Shown: one piece after another, positions 54,274-62,006 of the stretch
How the letters are laid out: every line of letters starts with the position of its first letter
Numbering within the stretch: position 1 is the first letter of the stretch
Origin: Clostridium ihumii AP5
GTDB lineage: Bacteria > Bacillota > Clostridia > Clostridiales > Clostridiaceae
Direction: 5' to 3'
DNA: 64,000 bases
NCBI RefSeq assembly: GCF_000612845.1
Contig: NZ_CCAT010000062.1
Coordinates: 1-64,000, forward strand
Notes under the pieces: model-generated
What the model saw: only the letters and a program-made list of their open reading frames with translations
What the model was told of the DNA's origin: nothing
Databases searched by the model: none
Translations under genes and position numbers: made by a program

Positions 54274-54684
54274 ATGATAAAGACAGTTGTGAGAGATGTA
54301 TTATTTTTAGGACAAAAGTCAGAGGATGCAACGAAGAATGATGCAAATGTGATTGATGATTTAATAGATACTTTAAGAGCAAATTTAGAGTATTGTGTTG
54401 GCATGGCTGCAAATATGATTGGAGTGAAGAAACGTATATTGGTATTTGTTATGGGAAATGTTATTGTACCAATGGTGAACCCTGTTATATTGAGGAAGGA
54501 TAAAATGTATGAGACAGAGGAAAGCTGCTTGTCTTTAGTTGGAGTTAGAAAAGCAAAAAGATATGAATTAATAGAAGTAGAATATCTAGATAGAAATTTT
54601 AAAAAGCAAAAACAAGTATTTACTGGATTTACTGCACAAATTATTCAACATGAAATGGATCACTTTGAAGGAGTAATAATTTAG
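54274..54684 (+). CDS. Peptide deformylase-like protein, active-site variant
   Basis: 136 residues. The metal site is kept: ESCLS (Cys85) and QHEMDH (His126, Glu127, His130). Motif I, normally GxGxAAxQ, reads CVGMAANM, so the catalytic Gln is Met48 and the first Gly is Cys. It is also shorter than the usual 150-170 residues of type I Def. True deformylases need that Gln, so either the substrate has changed or activity is weak. It is a lone gene, not in the def-fmt context. ATG 54274 follows GAAGGATGGATTATTT. Confidence 0.82.
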   Translation: MIKTVVRDVLFLGQKSEDATKNDANVIDDLIDTLRANLEYCVGMAANMIGVKKRILVFVMGNVIVPMVNPVILRKDKMYETEESCLSLVGVRKAKRYELIEVEYLDRNFKKQKQVFTGFTAQIIQHEMDHFEGVII

Positions 54685-54730
54685 ATTATAAAGTTATTTG
54701 TTATTAATTGATAATATTAGTTAAAAAAGA

Positions 54731-54903
54731 GTTTTTATGTACGTCTATTTTTAGATATTAGGAAAAAAGTGAGTAATAACTACCTTAACTTTTCACGCTT
54801 ACTTCTTACTTGGTTCCAATATAAAAATAGAAATAGCATGTAATTTTAGTAGTATCATTTGATAAAGAGATTACTTTGAATTTGAGATTGGAACCCTATA
54901 TGT
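54731..54903 (+). repeat. Dispersed ~175 bp intergenic repeat, copy 3
   Basis: Begins GTTTTTATGTACGTCTATTT and ends TTGGAACCCTATATGT. It is collinear with the copies at 14715 and 17669. The inverted pair TTGGTTCCAA...TTGGAACC is best kept here. It fills most of the gap between the deformylase-like gene and the immunity-protein gene, ending 19 bp before the latter's ATG. Confidence 0.75.
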
Positions 54904-54922
54904 TCAGTGAAAGGAATTTATT

Positions 54923-55450
54923 ATGGCAAAATTAAGAAAGATGCTTGGAAAAGCAGATTCAACATATATTGTTTCTCTTATGAGGTTAATAGAAACACAA
55001 AGTAAAGATACTATTGTAAAGTGGTGTAATGAATATGCAAGAGAGCATATTTTACCTATTTATGAAAAAGATTATCCAGAAGATTTTCGTTTAAAAAATG
55101 CATTAGATGCATGTAAGGAATGTTTAGATGGAAATATAAAATTAGTACAAGCAAAGAAAATTATTAAGGAAGCTCAAATAGCAGCAAGGGAAGTAGAAGG
55201 AAATCCAGCTGCACAAGCTGCAGCTAGGGCAATTGGTGCAACAACTATAACAATTAATAATATAACTAGTTGTTTAGGACTTGCGTTTTATGGGGCAGCA
55301 GCAATAGCATATTCATCTCTTGGAGTTAATGAAAAGCCAGAAGTTTATGATGAAATTGCAGCAATAGAGTGTAGGAAGATGAAAGAAGCATTATGCAAAA
55401 TTGCTATAAAAGACGAGTCGAATCCAGCAAAAATAAATTGGAATTGCTAA
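54923..55450 (+). CDS. Putative immunity protein (Imm5-like family)
   Basis: 175 residues, all helical. The repeats of Ala-rich helices with DFRLKNALDACKECLDG, KIIKEAQIAAREVEGNPAAQAAARAIG and SCLGLAFYGAAAIAYSSLG match the family annotated as putative immunity protein, Imm5-like. In that family, members neutralise polymorphic toxins, but many are orphan. No toxin gene lies beside it here. ATG 54923 follows GAAAGGAATTTATT, 19 bp after repeat copy 3. Confidence 0.75.
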   Translation: MAKLRKMLGKADSTYIVSLMRLIETQSKDTIVKWCNEYAREHILPIYEKDYPEDFRLKNALDACKECLDGNIKLVQAKKIIKEAQIAAREVEGNPAAQAAARAIGATTITINNITSCLGLAFYGAAAIAYSSLGVNEKPEVYDEIAAIECRKMKEALCKIAIKDESNPAKINWNC

Positions 55451-55499
55451 ATATAAAATGATATGTATCAATAAGCATATTATAAAAGGAGGGAATTTT

Positions 55500-55520
55500 A
55501 TGAGTCTCTATAAGTCCTAG
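55500..55520 (+). other. Orphan 6-codon reading frame with strong RBS
   Basis: AAAAGGAGGGAATTTT leads to ATG AGT CTC TAT AAG TCC TAG. The ribosome binding site is one of the strongest in the window, yet only six codons follow. It is probably the stub of a deleted gene or a leader peptide for the GNAT gene 33 bp downstream. Confidence 0.4.
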
Positions 55521-55552
55521 TGTAAATATTTTAGGAAAGTGGAGAGAATAAA

Positions 55553-55978
55553 ATGATAACAAAATTTAAAATAGAACAATTAGATGAATTAATGAAAATT
55601 TGGCTTGAAACTAATATAGATGCTCATAGTTTTATACCAAAAGAATATTGGATTGATAAAGCTCCATTGGTTAAAAAGTTACTGCCTAGTTCTGATATTT
55701 ATGTTTTTAAGGAATGTAATACTATAAAAGGATTTATAGGTGTTATTGAAAATGGATATATTGCAGGTATTTTTATAAAGAAGGAATATCAAAGAGAAGG
55801 AATAGGTAATAAATTAATAGACTACATCAAATCTAAATATGAAAATATTACATTGGATGTTTATAATAAAAATGAAAAAGCATTAAATTTTTATTATAAA
55901 AACAATTTCAAAGTATTAGATAGTAAATTTGATGAAGAAACAAAAGAGCTTGAGTACACTTTGTTTTATAAAAAATAG
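55553..55978 (+). CDS. GNAT-family N-acetyltransferase (YiaC-like)
   Basis: 141 residues. IKKEYQREGIGNKLIDYIKSKY is the acetyl-CoA loop (QREGIG) and NEKALNFYYKNNFKVLD the C-terminal fold mark. The start, MKIWLETNIDAHSFIPKEYW, resembles YiaC/YjaB-type GNATs. Substrate unknown. ATG 55553 follows GTGGAGAGAATAAA. Confidence 0.85.
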   Translation: MITKFKIEQLDELMKIWLETNIDAHSFIPKEYWIDKAPLVKKLLPSSDIYVFKECNTIKGFIGVIENGYIAGIFIKKEYQREGIGNKLIDYIKSKYENITLDVYNKNEKALNFYYKNNFKVLDSKFDEETKELEYTLFYKK

Positions 55979-56011
55979 TTAAAACTATAATTAAATATTA
56001 AATTAGTAGAG

Positions 56012-56048
56012 ATACCGTAATATTCAGAAATGAATTTACGGTATTTTA
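56012..56048 (+). terminator. Rho-independent terminator
   Basis: ATACCGTAA with TTACGGTAT, inner ATTCA/TGAAT stem with GAAA loop, and T-rich tail. Confidence 0.82.
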
Positions 56049-56248
56049 TATTATGTTTTTATCATTAGATATATCTTTAAATAATGTTCTTTAAAATTTT
56101 AATAATTGTGTATAGGAACTTAATGAAATAATATAGTAAATATGATAAAATTTTACTAAAAGTTAAGAAGAAATTATAATTAATCTAGTTTAATGTATAG
56201 TTAAAGAATTACACAACTTTTGAGGATTTTAGAGGGTGATGAATAGGC

Positions 56249-57130
56249 ATGTTTATATATGATTTTAAAACAAAGGTACAAATTTTAGAAGGATGGTCAG
56301 ATGATAAAAAATATTGTGTTACAACAGAGAATGATAAAAAATATTTGTTACGTATTTCAAAAATAGAACAAAAGGAACGTAAAAGTGTTGAATTTGAATT
56401 TATGAAGTGTGTGGAAGCTCTTGGTGTGCCTATGTGTAATCCAATTACGTTTGGTACTTGTGACGAAGGCGTATACTGCTTACAAAGTTGGATTGAAGGA
56501 AAGAATTTTGAAGAAGTTATTATCATGTTAACTGATAAAGATCAATATGACTATGGAGTTCAGGCTGGTCAAATACTAAAGAAAATCCATACTATTAAAA
56601 TTCCTGATACACATGAAAAATGGGAGATACAATTTAATCGTAAAATTGAGCGGAAAATTCAAATGTATAAAGAGTGTCCGATAAAATATGAAAATGGACA
56701 ATTTTTTATTGACTATATAAATAAAAATCGCTATTTGTTAAATAGTCGTCCACAATGTTATCAGCATGGTGATTACCATGTTGGAAATATGATGATTGAT
56801 AATTATGGAAATTTGCAAATCATTGATTTTGATAGAGCTGATTTTGGTGATCCATGGCAGGAGTTTGATCGAATTGTTTGGAGTGCACAAAAATCACCAC
56901 TTTTCGCTTCAGGTATGGTAAATGGCTATTTTGATGAAAATGTACCAATGGATTTCTGGAAGTTGCTTGCATTATATATTTCAAACAATACTATATCATC
57001 TATATCTTGGGCAATGCAATTTGGAAAAAATGAAATTAATAATATGATAAATCAAGCAAAAGAAGTTCTTCAGTGGTATGATAATATGCAAAATCCTGTT
57101 CCGACTTGGTATAAAGGCTGTATTTTATAA
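56249..57130 (+). CDS. Aminoglycoside phosphotransferase-family kinase
   Basis: 293 residues. The catalytic loop is QCYQHGDYHVGNMM and the metal-binding segment is IIDFDRADFGDPWQEFDR. The N-lobe has VTTENDKKYLLRI with the ATP-binding Lys. It belongs to the broad APH/ChoK superfamily (PF01636) and lacks the APH(3') C-terminal signature seen at 32984. Substrate may be an antibiotic (macrolide or aminoglycoside) or a sugar or alcohol. ATG 56249 follows GAGGGTGATGAATAGGC. Confidence 0.8.
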   Translation: MFIYDFKTKVQILEGWSDDKKYCVTTENDKKYLLRISKIEQKERKSVEFEFMKCVEALGVPMCNPITFGTCDEGVYCLQSWIEGKNFEEVIIMLTDKDQYDYGVQAGQILKKIHTIKIPDTHEKWEIQFNRKIERKIQMYKECPIKYENGQFFIDYINKNRYLLNSRPQCYQHGDYHVGNMMIDNYGNLQIIDFDRADFGDPWQEFDRIVWSAQKSPLFASGMVNGYFDENVPMDFWKLLALYISNNTISSISWAMQFGKNEINNMINQAKEVLQWYDNMQNPVPTWYKGCIL

Positions 57131-57310
57131 GTATAAAATTAAATTTATCTTTTAGGTAATTTGCAAGTTTCAATTGAAAAATAAAATAATATTAAATTAC
57201 TACAATAGGCAAGATATTAGGCTTTATTTAAAAAAATTTCAAGTCTTAAAAAAGTTAAAATTAGAAGTATAGATAAAAGTAATAAATACTTAATTTAAGA
57301 GGTGATAGAA

Positions 57311-57820
57311 ATAGAAATTCGTATTGCAACATATGAAGACTGTGCAAAGTTAGCCATATTAAAAAGAAATGTATGGGAAACTACTTATAGAGGAATTTAT
57401 CCAAATGAAAAAATAGATAAATATGATATTGAGTTAAATGAAAATAAATTTAAGAATATAATAAAAAAACAATCACAGAGATTATTCATTGTTTTAAATA
57501 ATTCAAGAATTATTGGATATGTTAGTTGTGGTAGAATTATGAGATCTTTTGATAAATACACTCATGATATAGGGTTACTATATTTATTAAAAGAGTATCA
57601 AGGTAAGGGAATAGGTTCACAAATATTTAAATTTGCTAAAAATGAATTAAAAAATCAAGGAATAACAGAGTTTATTGTTTCATGTAATAAATATAATTTT
57701 TCAGCCCAACAGTTTTATAAAAAAATGGGAGGAAAGATAATTAAAATTGATGAAGATAATGAAGACAAATCAATACCTCAAGTAAAGTTTTTATTTGTTG
57801 AAGAATTAGAAAATAGTTAG
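57311..57820 (+). CDS. GNAT-family N-acetyltransferase
   Basis: About 169 residues: EIRIATYEDCAKLAILKRNVWETTYRG at the start, LLKEYQGKGIGSQIFKFAKNEL (acetyl-CoA loop QGKGIG), and FSAQQFYKKMGGKI. Similar proteins of the same size are annotated as GNATs acting on unknown amines. GTG 57302 is part of the AAGAGGTGAT ribosome binding site. ATA 57311 stands eight bases after AGAGG and gives the expected family start (M)EIRIATYED, so ATA is proposed as initiator. Confidence 0.82.
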   Translation: MEIRIATYEDCAKLAILKRNVWETTYRGIYPNEKIDKYDIELNENKFKNIIKKQSQRLFIVLNNSRIIGYVSCGRIMRSFDKYTHDIGLLYLLKEYQGKGIGSQIFKFAKNELKNQGITEFIVSCNKYNFSAQQFYKKMGGKIIKIDEDNEDKSIPQVKFLFVEELENS

Positions 57821-57910
57821 TTACAAAATATATTATAATTTATTGGTGATATTAAAATAGTCTTAAGTAAAAATATGTTTATTAGAAATACAAATAAATA
57901 GGAGTTATAA

Positions 57911-57937
57911 ATGAGTTTTTATATAATAATAAATTAA
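57911..57937 (+). other. Orphan 8-codon reading frame with RBS
   Basis: TAGGAGTTATAA leads to MSFYIIIN and stop, 13 bp before the VOC gene start. It could be a leader peptide or gene stub, similar in kind to the one at 55500. Confidence 0.35.
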
Positions 57938-57950
57938 TGGAGGTATTTAT

Positions 57951-58409
57951 ATGGAATTCAAATTAGCATTATTGGCAGTAAAAGATGTTAATATTTCTAA
58001 AAAGTTCTATAAAGAACTTTTTAATCAAAACGTTATTCTTGATTTAGGTCGTAATGTAACATTTAGTGGTGGATTTGCAATACAAGAGGATTTTGCATGG
58101 CTAACAGATTTACCTGGTAATTCTGTTATAGAGAAATCTAATAATATGGAATTATATTTTGAAGTAGATGATTTTGATGAATTTATACAAAGGATTCATA
58201 ATTATGAAAAAATAGAATATGTACATCAACCAAAGAAACATGAATGGCAACAAAGAGTTGTTCGTATTTATGATCCAGATTATCACATTATTGAAATAGG
58301 AGAGTCTATGACAGTGATAGCAAGACGGTATCTTAGTGAAGGTTATTCTATAGAAGAAACTTCAAAAATTATTCAACATCCAATTGAATTTGTAGAAAAG
58401 TGCAAGTAA
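57951..58409 (+). CDS. VOC superfamily protein (glyoxalase-like)
   Basis: 152 residues. A single VOC domain with ALLAVKDVNISKKFYKELFNQ at the start and RVVRIYDPDYHIIEIGESM at its end (Glu metal ligand in IIEIG). A C-terminal extension RYLSEGYSIEETSKIIQHPIEFVEK looks like a short helix-turn-helix-like tail. Such proteins are often called glyoxalase/bleomycin resistance; the substrate is unknown. ATG 57951 follows ATGGAGGTATTTAT. Confidence 0.82.
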   Translation: MEFKLALLAVKDVNISKKFYKELFNQNVILDLGRNVTFSGGFAIQEDFAWLTDLPGNSVIEKSNNMELYFEVDDFDEFIQRIHNYEKIEYVHQPKKHEWQQRVVRIYDPDYHIIEIGESMTVIARRYLSEGYSIEETSKIIQHPIEFVEKCK

Positions 58410-58519
58410 GCAATATTACATTAGATTCACTAAACTATAGTAGGTTTTTAAATATTTAGATAATAAAATATAATGTAATGAAGCTTAGATATTTTTTATA
58501 TTACAATGGAGGTATAAAT

Positions 58520-58960
58520 ATGGCACAATTTATTAAGGAAAATATAAATTTACCAGTTAGTTTACACGACTCAGTAATTACTTCAATGCAACAAAATTCA
58601 TCTGCATCATATAAAATGGATGGTGATATCATTTTAAAATTTACTGATGGTTTTTACATAGTAAATAAAAAAGAACTTGAGAAGACAGGTGAAGCATATA
58701 TTTTATTATCAGGTGTTGATTTTGATTTTTCTCATATTTATTATTGCAAAGAAAATAAGAGAGAAAAAATTACATTTAATCAATTAGAAGAAGATATTGA
58801 GAACTATACCATTTGTGTAATTAATGAAATGTATGGTTATAATCAAACAAAATTTAGTTGTAGTATGAATAAGAAAAATGAACTTTATGAAGTGGAGATT
58901 GGAATATATCATTTTAATGAAACAAGATATGAATGGGCATGTAAACCTATATATATCTAA
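58520..58960 (+). CDS. Hypothetical protein
   Basis: 146 residues, soluble and mixed alpha/beta, beginning MAQFIKENINLPVSLHDSVI with a repeating pattern of strands (DGDIILKFTDGFYIVN, AYILLSGVDFDFSHIYY). The LHDSxI element followed by a strand-rich domain is seen in uncharacterised Firmicutes proteins; I cannot name the family. ATG 58520 follows ATGGAGGTATAAAT; the ORF extends upstream to 58478 without a site. Confidence 0.6.
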   Translation: MAQFIKENINLPVSLHDSVITSMQQNSSASYKMDGDIILKFTDGFYIVNKKELEKTGEAYILLSGVDFDFSHIYYCKENKREKITFNQLEEDIENYTICVINEMYGYNQTKFSCSMNKKNELYEVEIGIYHFNETRYEWACKPIYI

Positions 58961-59171
58961 GAATTATATTCGGTATAATATACAACAAATTAGCTATATG
59001 TTTAATTATTGTTATTGATTCTACATGAATCAATATAATAAGGTATAAAAATGCAAATAAATTTTATATGCAGTTAATGACAATTATGGGACAAAAGAAA
59101 ACTTAAAAAGTCGGGCTGTGAATCTTTCATGATGATAAGATTAGATTAACGAATTGTGAGGGGGAAAAGTT

Positions 59172-60029
59172 ATTGAATGGATTGAAAGTATTAGAGAAGC
59201 TATTTCTTATATTGAAGAGAATATAACTGAGGACTTATCTATAAAAGATATTGCTAATAGGGTAAATATTTCACCTTTGTATTTTCAAAAAGGGTTTGCA
59301 ATGTTATGTGGTTATTCTTTAAGTGAGTACATTAAGAGAAGAAGACTTGCACTTGCCGGCAGTGAGGTTTTGTCTACTAATGAAAAAATAATAGATATTG
59401 CAATAAAGTATGGATATGATTCTCCAGATAGCTTCACTAAAGCTTTTACAAGATTTCATGGAGTTACACCATCAGCAGTTCGTAAAGAGGGTGCAATGAT
59501 AAAATCATTTGTTGCCCTTAAAATCAAATTTTCGTTGGAAGGTGGATATATAATGGATTACAAAATAGTTGAAAAAGATGAATTTAAGGTTATAGGAGCA
59601 TATAAAAAATTTAAATATGAGTCAGCATTTATGGAGGTACCTTCATTTTGGAATGATCATATTTCACAAGGAAAGTTGAAAGAAATATGCGGAATGTATG
59701 GTATTAACATTGATGAAGAAATGGGCGGTAATGAATTTGAGTACCTCATTGCAGAGGATTATTCAAAAGAAAAGGAATATATGGAAGAGTATGTAGTTAA
59801 AACAATTCCTAAGTTTACTTGGGCTATCTTTCCTTGTTACGGACCAAGTCCCTCATCACTTCAAGAAACTAATAAGAAAATATTTTCAGAGTGGCTACCA
59901 AATTGTAGAGAATATGAAATTGCTGCAGGTTACAATATAGAAATGTATAATGATCCAAGTGACTATAAAAAGGGAATTTTAGATGAAAACTATTATAGCG
60001 AAATTTGGATTCCAGTAAAGAAAAAATAG
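59172..60029 (+). CDS. AraC-family regulator with GyrI-like effector domain
   Basis: About 285 residues: two helix-turn-helix motifs (LSIKDIANRVNISPLYFQKGFAML, IDIAIKYGYDSPDSFTKAFTRFHGVTP) then a GyrI/BmrR-like small-molecule-binding domain (YKIVEKDEFKVIGAYKKF to EIWIPVKK). Relatives respond to drugs. The frame is open from 59160 and contains no ATG, GTG or TTG before TTG 59277, which is inside the first DNA-binding motif. ATT 59172 is seven bases after AGGGGG and gives (M)EWIESIREAISYIEENI, exactly the family's usual N-terminus. Either ATT initiates or the start codon has mutated. Confidence 0.85.
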   Translation: MEWIESIREAISYIEENITEDLSIKDIANRVNISPLYFQKGFAMLCGYSLSEYIKRRRLALAGSEVLSTNEKIIDIAIKYGYDSPDSFTKAFTRFHGVTPSAVRKEGAMIKSFVALKIKFSLEGGYIMDYKIVEKDEFKVIGAYKKFKYESAFMEVPSFWNDHISQGKLKEICGMYGINIDEEMGGNEFEYLIAEDYSKEKEYMEEYVVKTIPKFTWAIFPCYGPSPSSLQETNKKIFSEWLPNCREYEIAAGYNIEMYNDPSDYKKGILDENYYSEIWIPVKKK

Positions 60030-60042
60030 TATTTAATATATA

Positions 60043-60076
60043 ACAGGATAGGCTTAAAACCTACCCTGTTTTTTTA
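60043..60076 (+). terminator. Rho-independent terminator
   Basis: ACAGGATAGG with CCTACCCTGT (one mismatch) and a seven-T tail. Confidence 0.82.
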
Positions 60077-60129
60077 TGCCTAGCATTTTATTGAGGTTAG
60101 ATAAGAAATAGAACACCAGAATTAAATAC

Positions 60130-60263
60130 AACAATAGATTGCTTGAAAAAATTATAGATAGAAACAATCTAAATCAAGTATTTAAAAGGGTTAAAACTAA
60201 TAAATGAAGTTATGGAATTGATGGTATGGAAGTAAATATAGGTTGAGGTAAACTATTACCAAT
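60130..60263 (+). pseudogene. Remnant of group II intron reverse transcriptase (LtrA-like)
   Basis: Translation gives NRLLEKIIDRNNLNQVFKRV, then KTNK, a TGA stop, SYGIDGMEVN, another stop, and GKLLP. This is the conserved beginning of LtrA-type maturases (LLEKILDRxNLxxAYKRV, KGxxGIDGM). Two in-frame stops and loss of everything downstream show a dead fragment of about 45 codons. No intron 5' or 3' end or domain V was recognised. It marks past insertion of a mobile intron directly upstream of the NRPS cluster. Confidence 0.7.
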
Positions 60264-60444
60264 AATAAAGTTAGTTTTAAATATTGAATTAAAATCTTAA
60301 ACATATTAGGAAGTGTAGATATATGATAGTTTAAAATTTTATTAATAGAAATTATAGAATAAATATTCGTTTATTGTAAAAAAACATGATGATTAGGGAT
60401 ATTTTAAAGAAAAATAGAAGGAAAAGGGAGGAAATGGAGGGGAA
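60264..60444 (+). other. AT-rich region upstream of siderophore-like cluster
   Basis: Lies between the reverse-transcriptase scar and the Fur-like promoter. I see no ORF; it may hold further decayed intron sequence. Confidence 0.4.
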
Positions 60445-60474
60445 TTGATAATGAAAATCATTTACAATTATAGA
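60445..60474 (+). promoter_or_regulatory. Promoter with Fur box for NRPS cluster
   Basis: -35 TTGATA (60445-60450), 18-bp spacer, -10 TATAGA (60469-60474). The Fur-like box GATAATGAAAATCATTTAC (60447-60465) matches the 19-bp consensus at 16 positions and overlaps the -35 element and spacer, the right place for repression by Fe-Fur. Confidence 0.65.
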
Positions 60475-60495
60475 AGAGTTTTTAAGAATTATTAA
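60451..60495 (+). other. Orphan 14-codon reading frame overlapping Fur box
   Basis: GGAGGGG at 60436-60442 leads to ATG 60451 and MKIIYNYRRVFKNY, then stop. A strong ribosome binding site with a short frame suggests a gene stub. It overlaps the Fur-like box and would not be translated from the promoter proposed at 60445. Confidence 0.3.
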
Positions 60496-60585
60496 TATTA
60501 GACACTAAAAGATAATCAGTAATTTTTGAAGAACATCAAAATTTGATAATTGTAAGCTTATTTATGACAAGAGGAGGTTGAGTTT

Positions 60586-61332
60586 ATGAATTTAGAAAAG
60601 CTTATAAAAGGCTTGGAAGAGGTAAGAGAAAATGATGTGGTTTTATATTGTTTTCCATATGCGGGTGGAGGAGCAAGTGTATTTAGAAATTGGAAATATA
60701 AGTTAGGCGACAGTGTAAAGGTGTGCCCGATACAACTACCTGGTAGAGAAGAAAGAATATCAGAAAATCCATATGTTAATATGGATGTTTTAGCAGAAGA
60801 TTTAGCAGATATTATTGCATCTAGAAATAATGAATTTATTATTTTTGGACATAGTATGGGAACAAAAATAGCATATGAAGTTGAAAAACGATTAGAAATC
60901 ATGGGAAGAATTGCAAAATTGCTTATTGTATCTGGAGGAAGAGCACCTCATATACCAGAGCCTAGTCCAATATATAATTTATCCGATGATGAGTTTAAGC
61001 AAGGTATAATTAGGTTTAATGGAATGCCTAAGGAAATTATACAAAATAAAGAATTATTTGAGTTTTTTCTTCCAGTTATGAGAGCAGATTTCACATTAGA
61101 TGAAAGTTATAAATTAGAGGATGCTAAAATACTAAAAAGTCCTATTATGGCATTATGGGGAAAAGAAGATAAAGAAGGAAATTTTGAAGAAATAATAAAA
61201 TGGAAAGAGTATACTGAGAGTCATTTTAAAGAATGTTCTTTTCAAGGAGAACACTTTTTTATTAAAGTAGATGAAAAATCTGTTTTACAGGAAATAAAAA
61301 AACAAATATCTATATGTAATAGAAATTTATGA
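60586..61332 (+). CDS. Type II thioesterase (NRPS-associated)
   Basis: 248 residues of the alpha/beta hydrolase GrsT/YbtT type. Motifs: CFPYAGGGASVF at the N-terminus, nucleophile elbow IFGHSMGTK (Ser90), and GEHFFI with the catalytic His near residue 223. It removes wrong acyl groups from carrier domains of the assembly line. ATG 60586 follows GAGGAGGTTGAGTTT. It overlaps the phosphopantetheinyl transferase gene by 4 bp (ATGA type), so the genes are coupled. First gene after the Fur-like promoter. Confidence 0.9.
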   Translation: MNLEKLIKGLEEVRENDVVLYCFPYAGGGASVFRNWKYKLGDSVKVCPIQLPGREERISENPYVNMDVLAEDLADIIASRNNEFIIFGHSMGTKIAYEVEKRLEIMGRIAKLLIVSGGRAPHIPEPSPIYNLSDDEFKQGIIRFNGMPKEIIQNKELFEFFLPVMRADFTLDESYKLEDAKILKSPIMALWGKEDKEGNFEEIIKWKEYTESHFKECSFQGEHFFIKVDEKSVLQEIKKQISICNRNL

Positions 61333-61991
61333 TAAAAATATTTAACTTCTCAGATATATACAATAAAAATAATATAACTTTAATTGACAATGAAATACAT
61401 GTTTGGATTATAAAAATAAATGAATCAAAAAATTGGTCATTAGAACAAAAAAAATATCTAACTAAACAGGAGCATAGAGATATAGACAAATATAAATTTG
61501 AAGAAGATAGAAATAGGACACTAGTGAGTAAAACTGTGCTTATGGAATTATTATCACATTATACAAATACAAAGTATATGGATTTAGATATACAGAGAAA
61601 TATATATGGAAAACCATATGTAAAATCAAGTGATATTAGATACAATATTTCACATTCAGGACAAGTTGTTATGATTGGCTTTGGGCACTGTACAGAAATT
61701 GGTGTTGATATTGAAATAATAAGGAATATTGATGGGTATAAAAAACTAGCTCAAAATTTATACTCTGAAGAAGAATGCATAGCTATACAAAGTTTAGAAG
61801 AGTTTTTCAGATACTGGACTAAAAAGGAAGCTTATTTAAAAGCTTTAGGTACAGGGTTAAATAAAAATTTAAATTCATTTACTATAATTGATAATGAAAT
61901 TATAGATGGTAGAAAGTGTCTAAAAAATTGGTGTGTGGAAGAAGTGAAAATCAGTAAGGATTATATTGCACATATAGCAATAAACTTTTAG
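61329..61991 (+). CDS. Sfp-type 4'-phosphopantetheinyl transferase
   Basis: 220 residues. Mg/CoA-binding motifs are IGVDIEIIR and FFRYWTKKEAYLKALGTGL, with an upstream YNISHSGQVVMIGFG segment. It transfers 4'-phosphopantetheine from CoA to the Ser of carrier domains, here presumably the ArCP and PCP domains of the NRPS downstream. The start overlaps the thioesterase stop by 4 bases. It is similar in size to Sfp and YbtD. Cluster-dedicated copy, not the AcpS type. Confidence 0.92.
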   Translation: MIKIFNFSDIYNKNNITLIDNEIHVWIIKINESKNWSLEQKKYLTKQEHRDIDKYKFEEDRNRTLVSKTVLMELLSHYTNTKYMDLDIQRNIYGKPYVKSSDIRYNISHSGQVVMIGFGHCTEIGVDIEIIRNIDGYKKLAQNLYSEEECIAIQSLEEFFRYWTKKEAYLKALGTGLNKNLNSFTIIDNEIIDGRKCLKNWCVEEVKISKDYIAHIAINF

Positions 61992-62006
61992 GAAGGAAGT
62001 AATTAA

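Noticed and set aside
60130-60263. Intact group II intron
   Set aside because: Only about 45 codons of the maturase remain, with two stops, and no intron ends or domain V were recognised.
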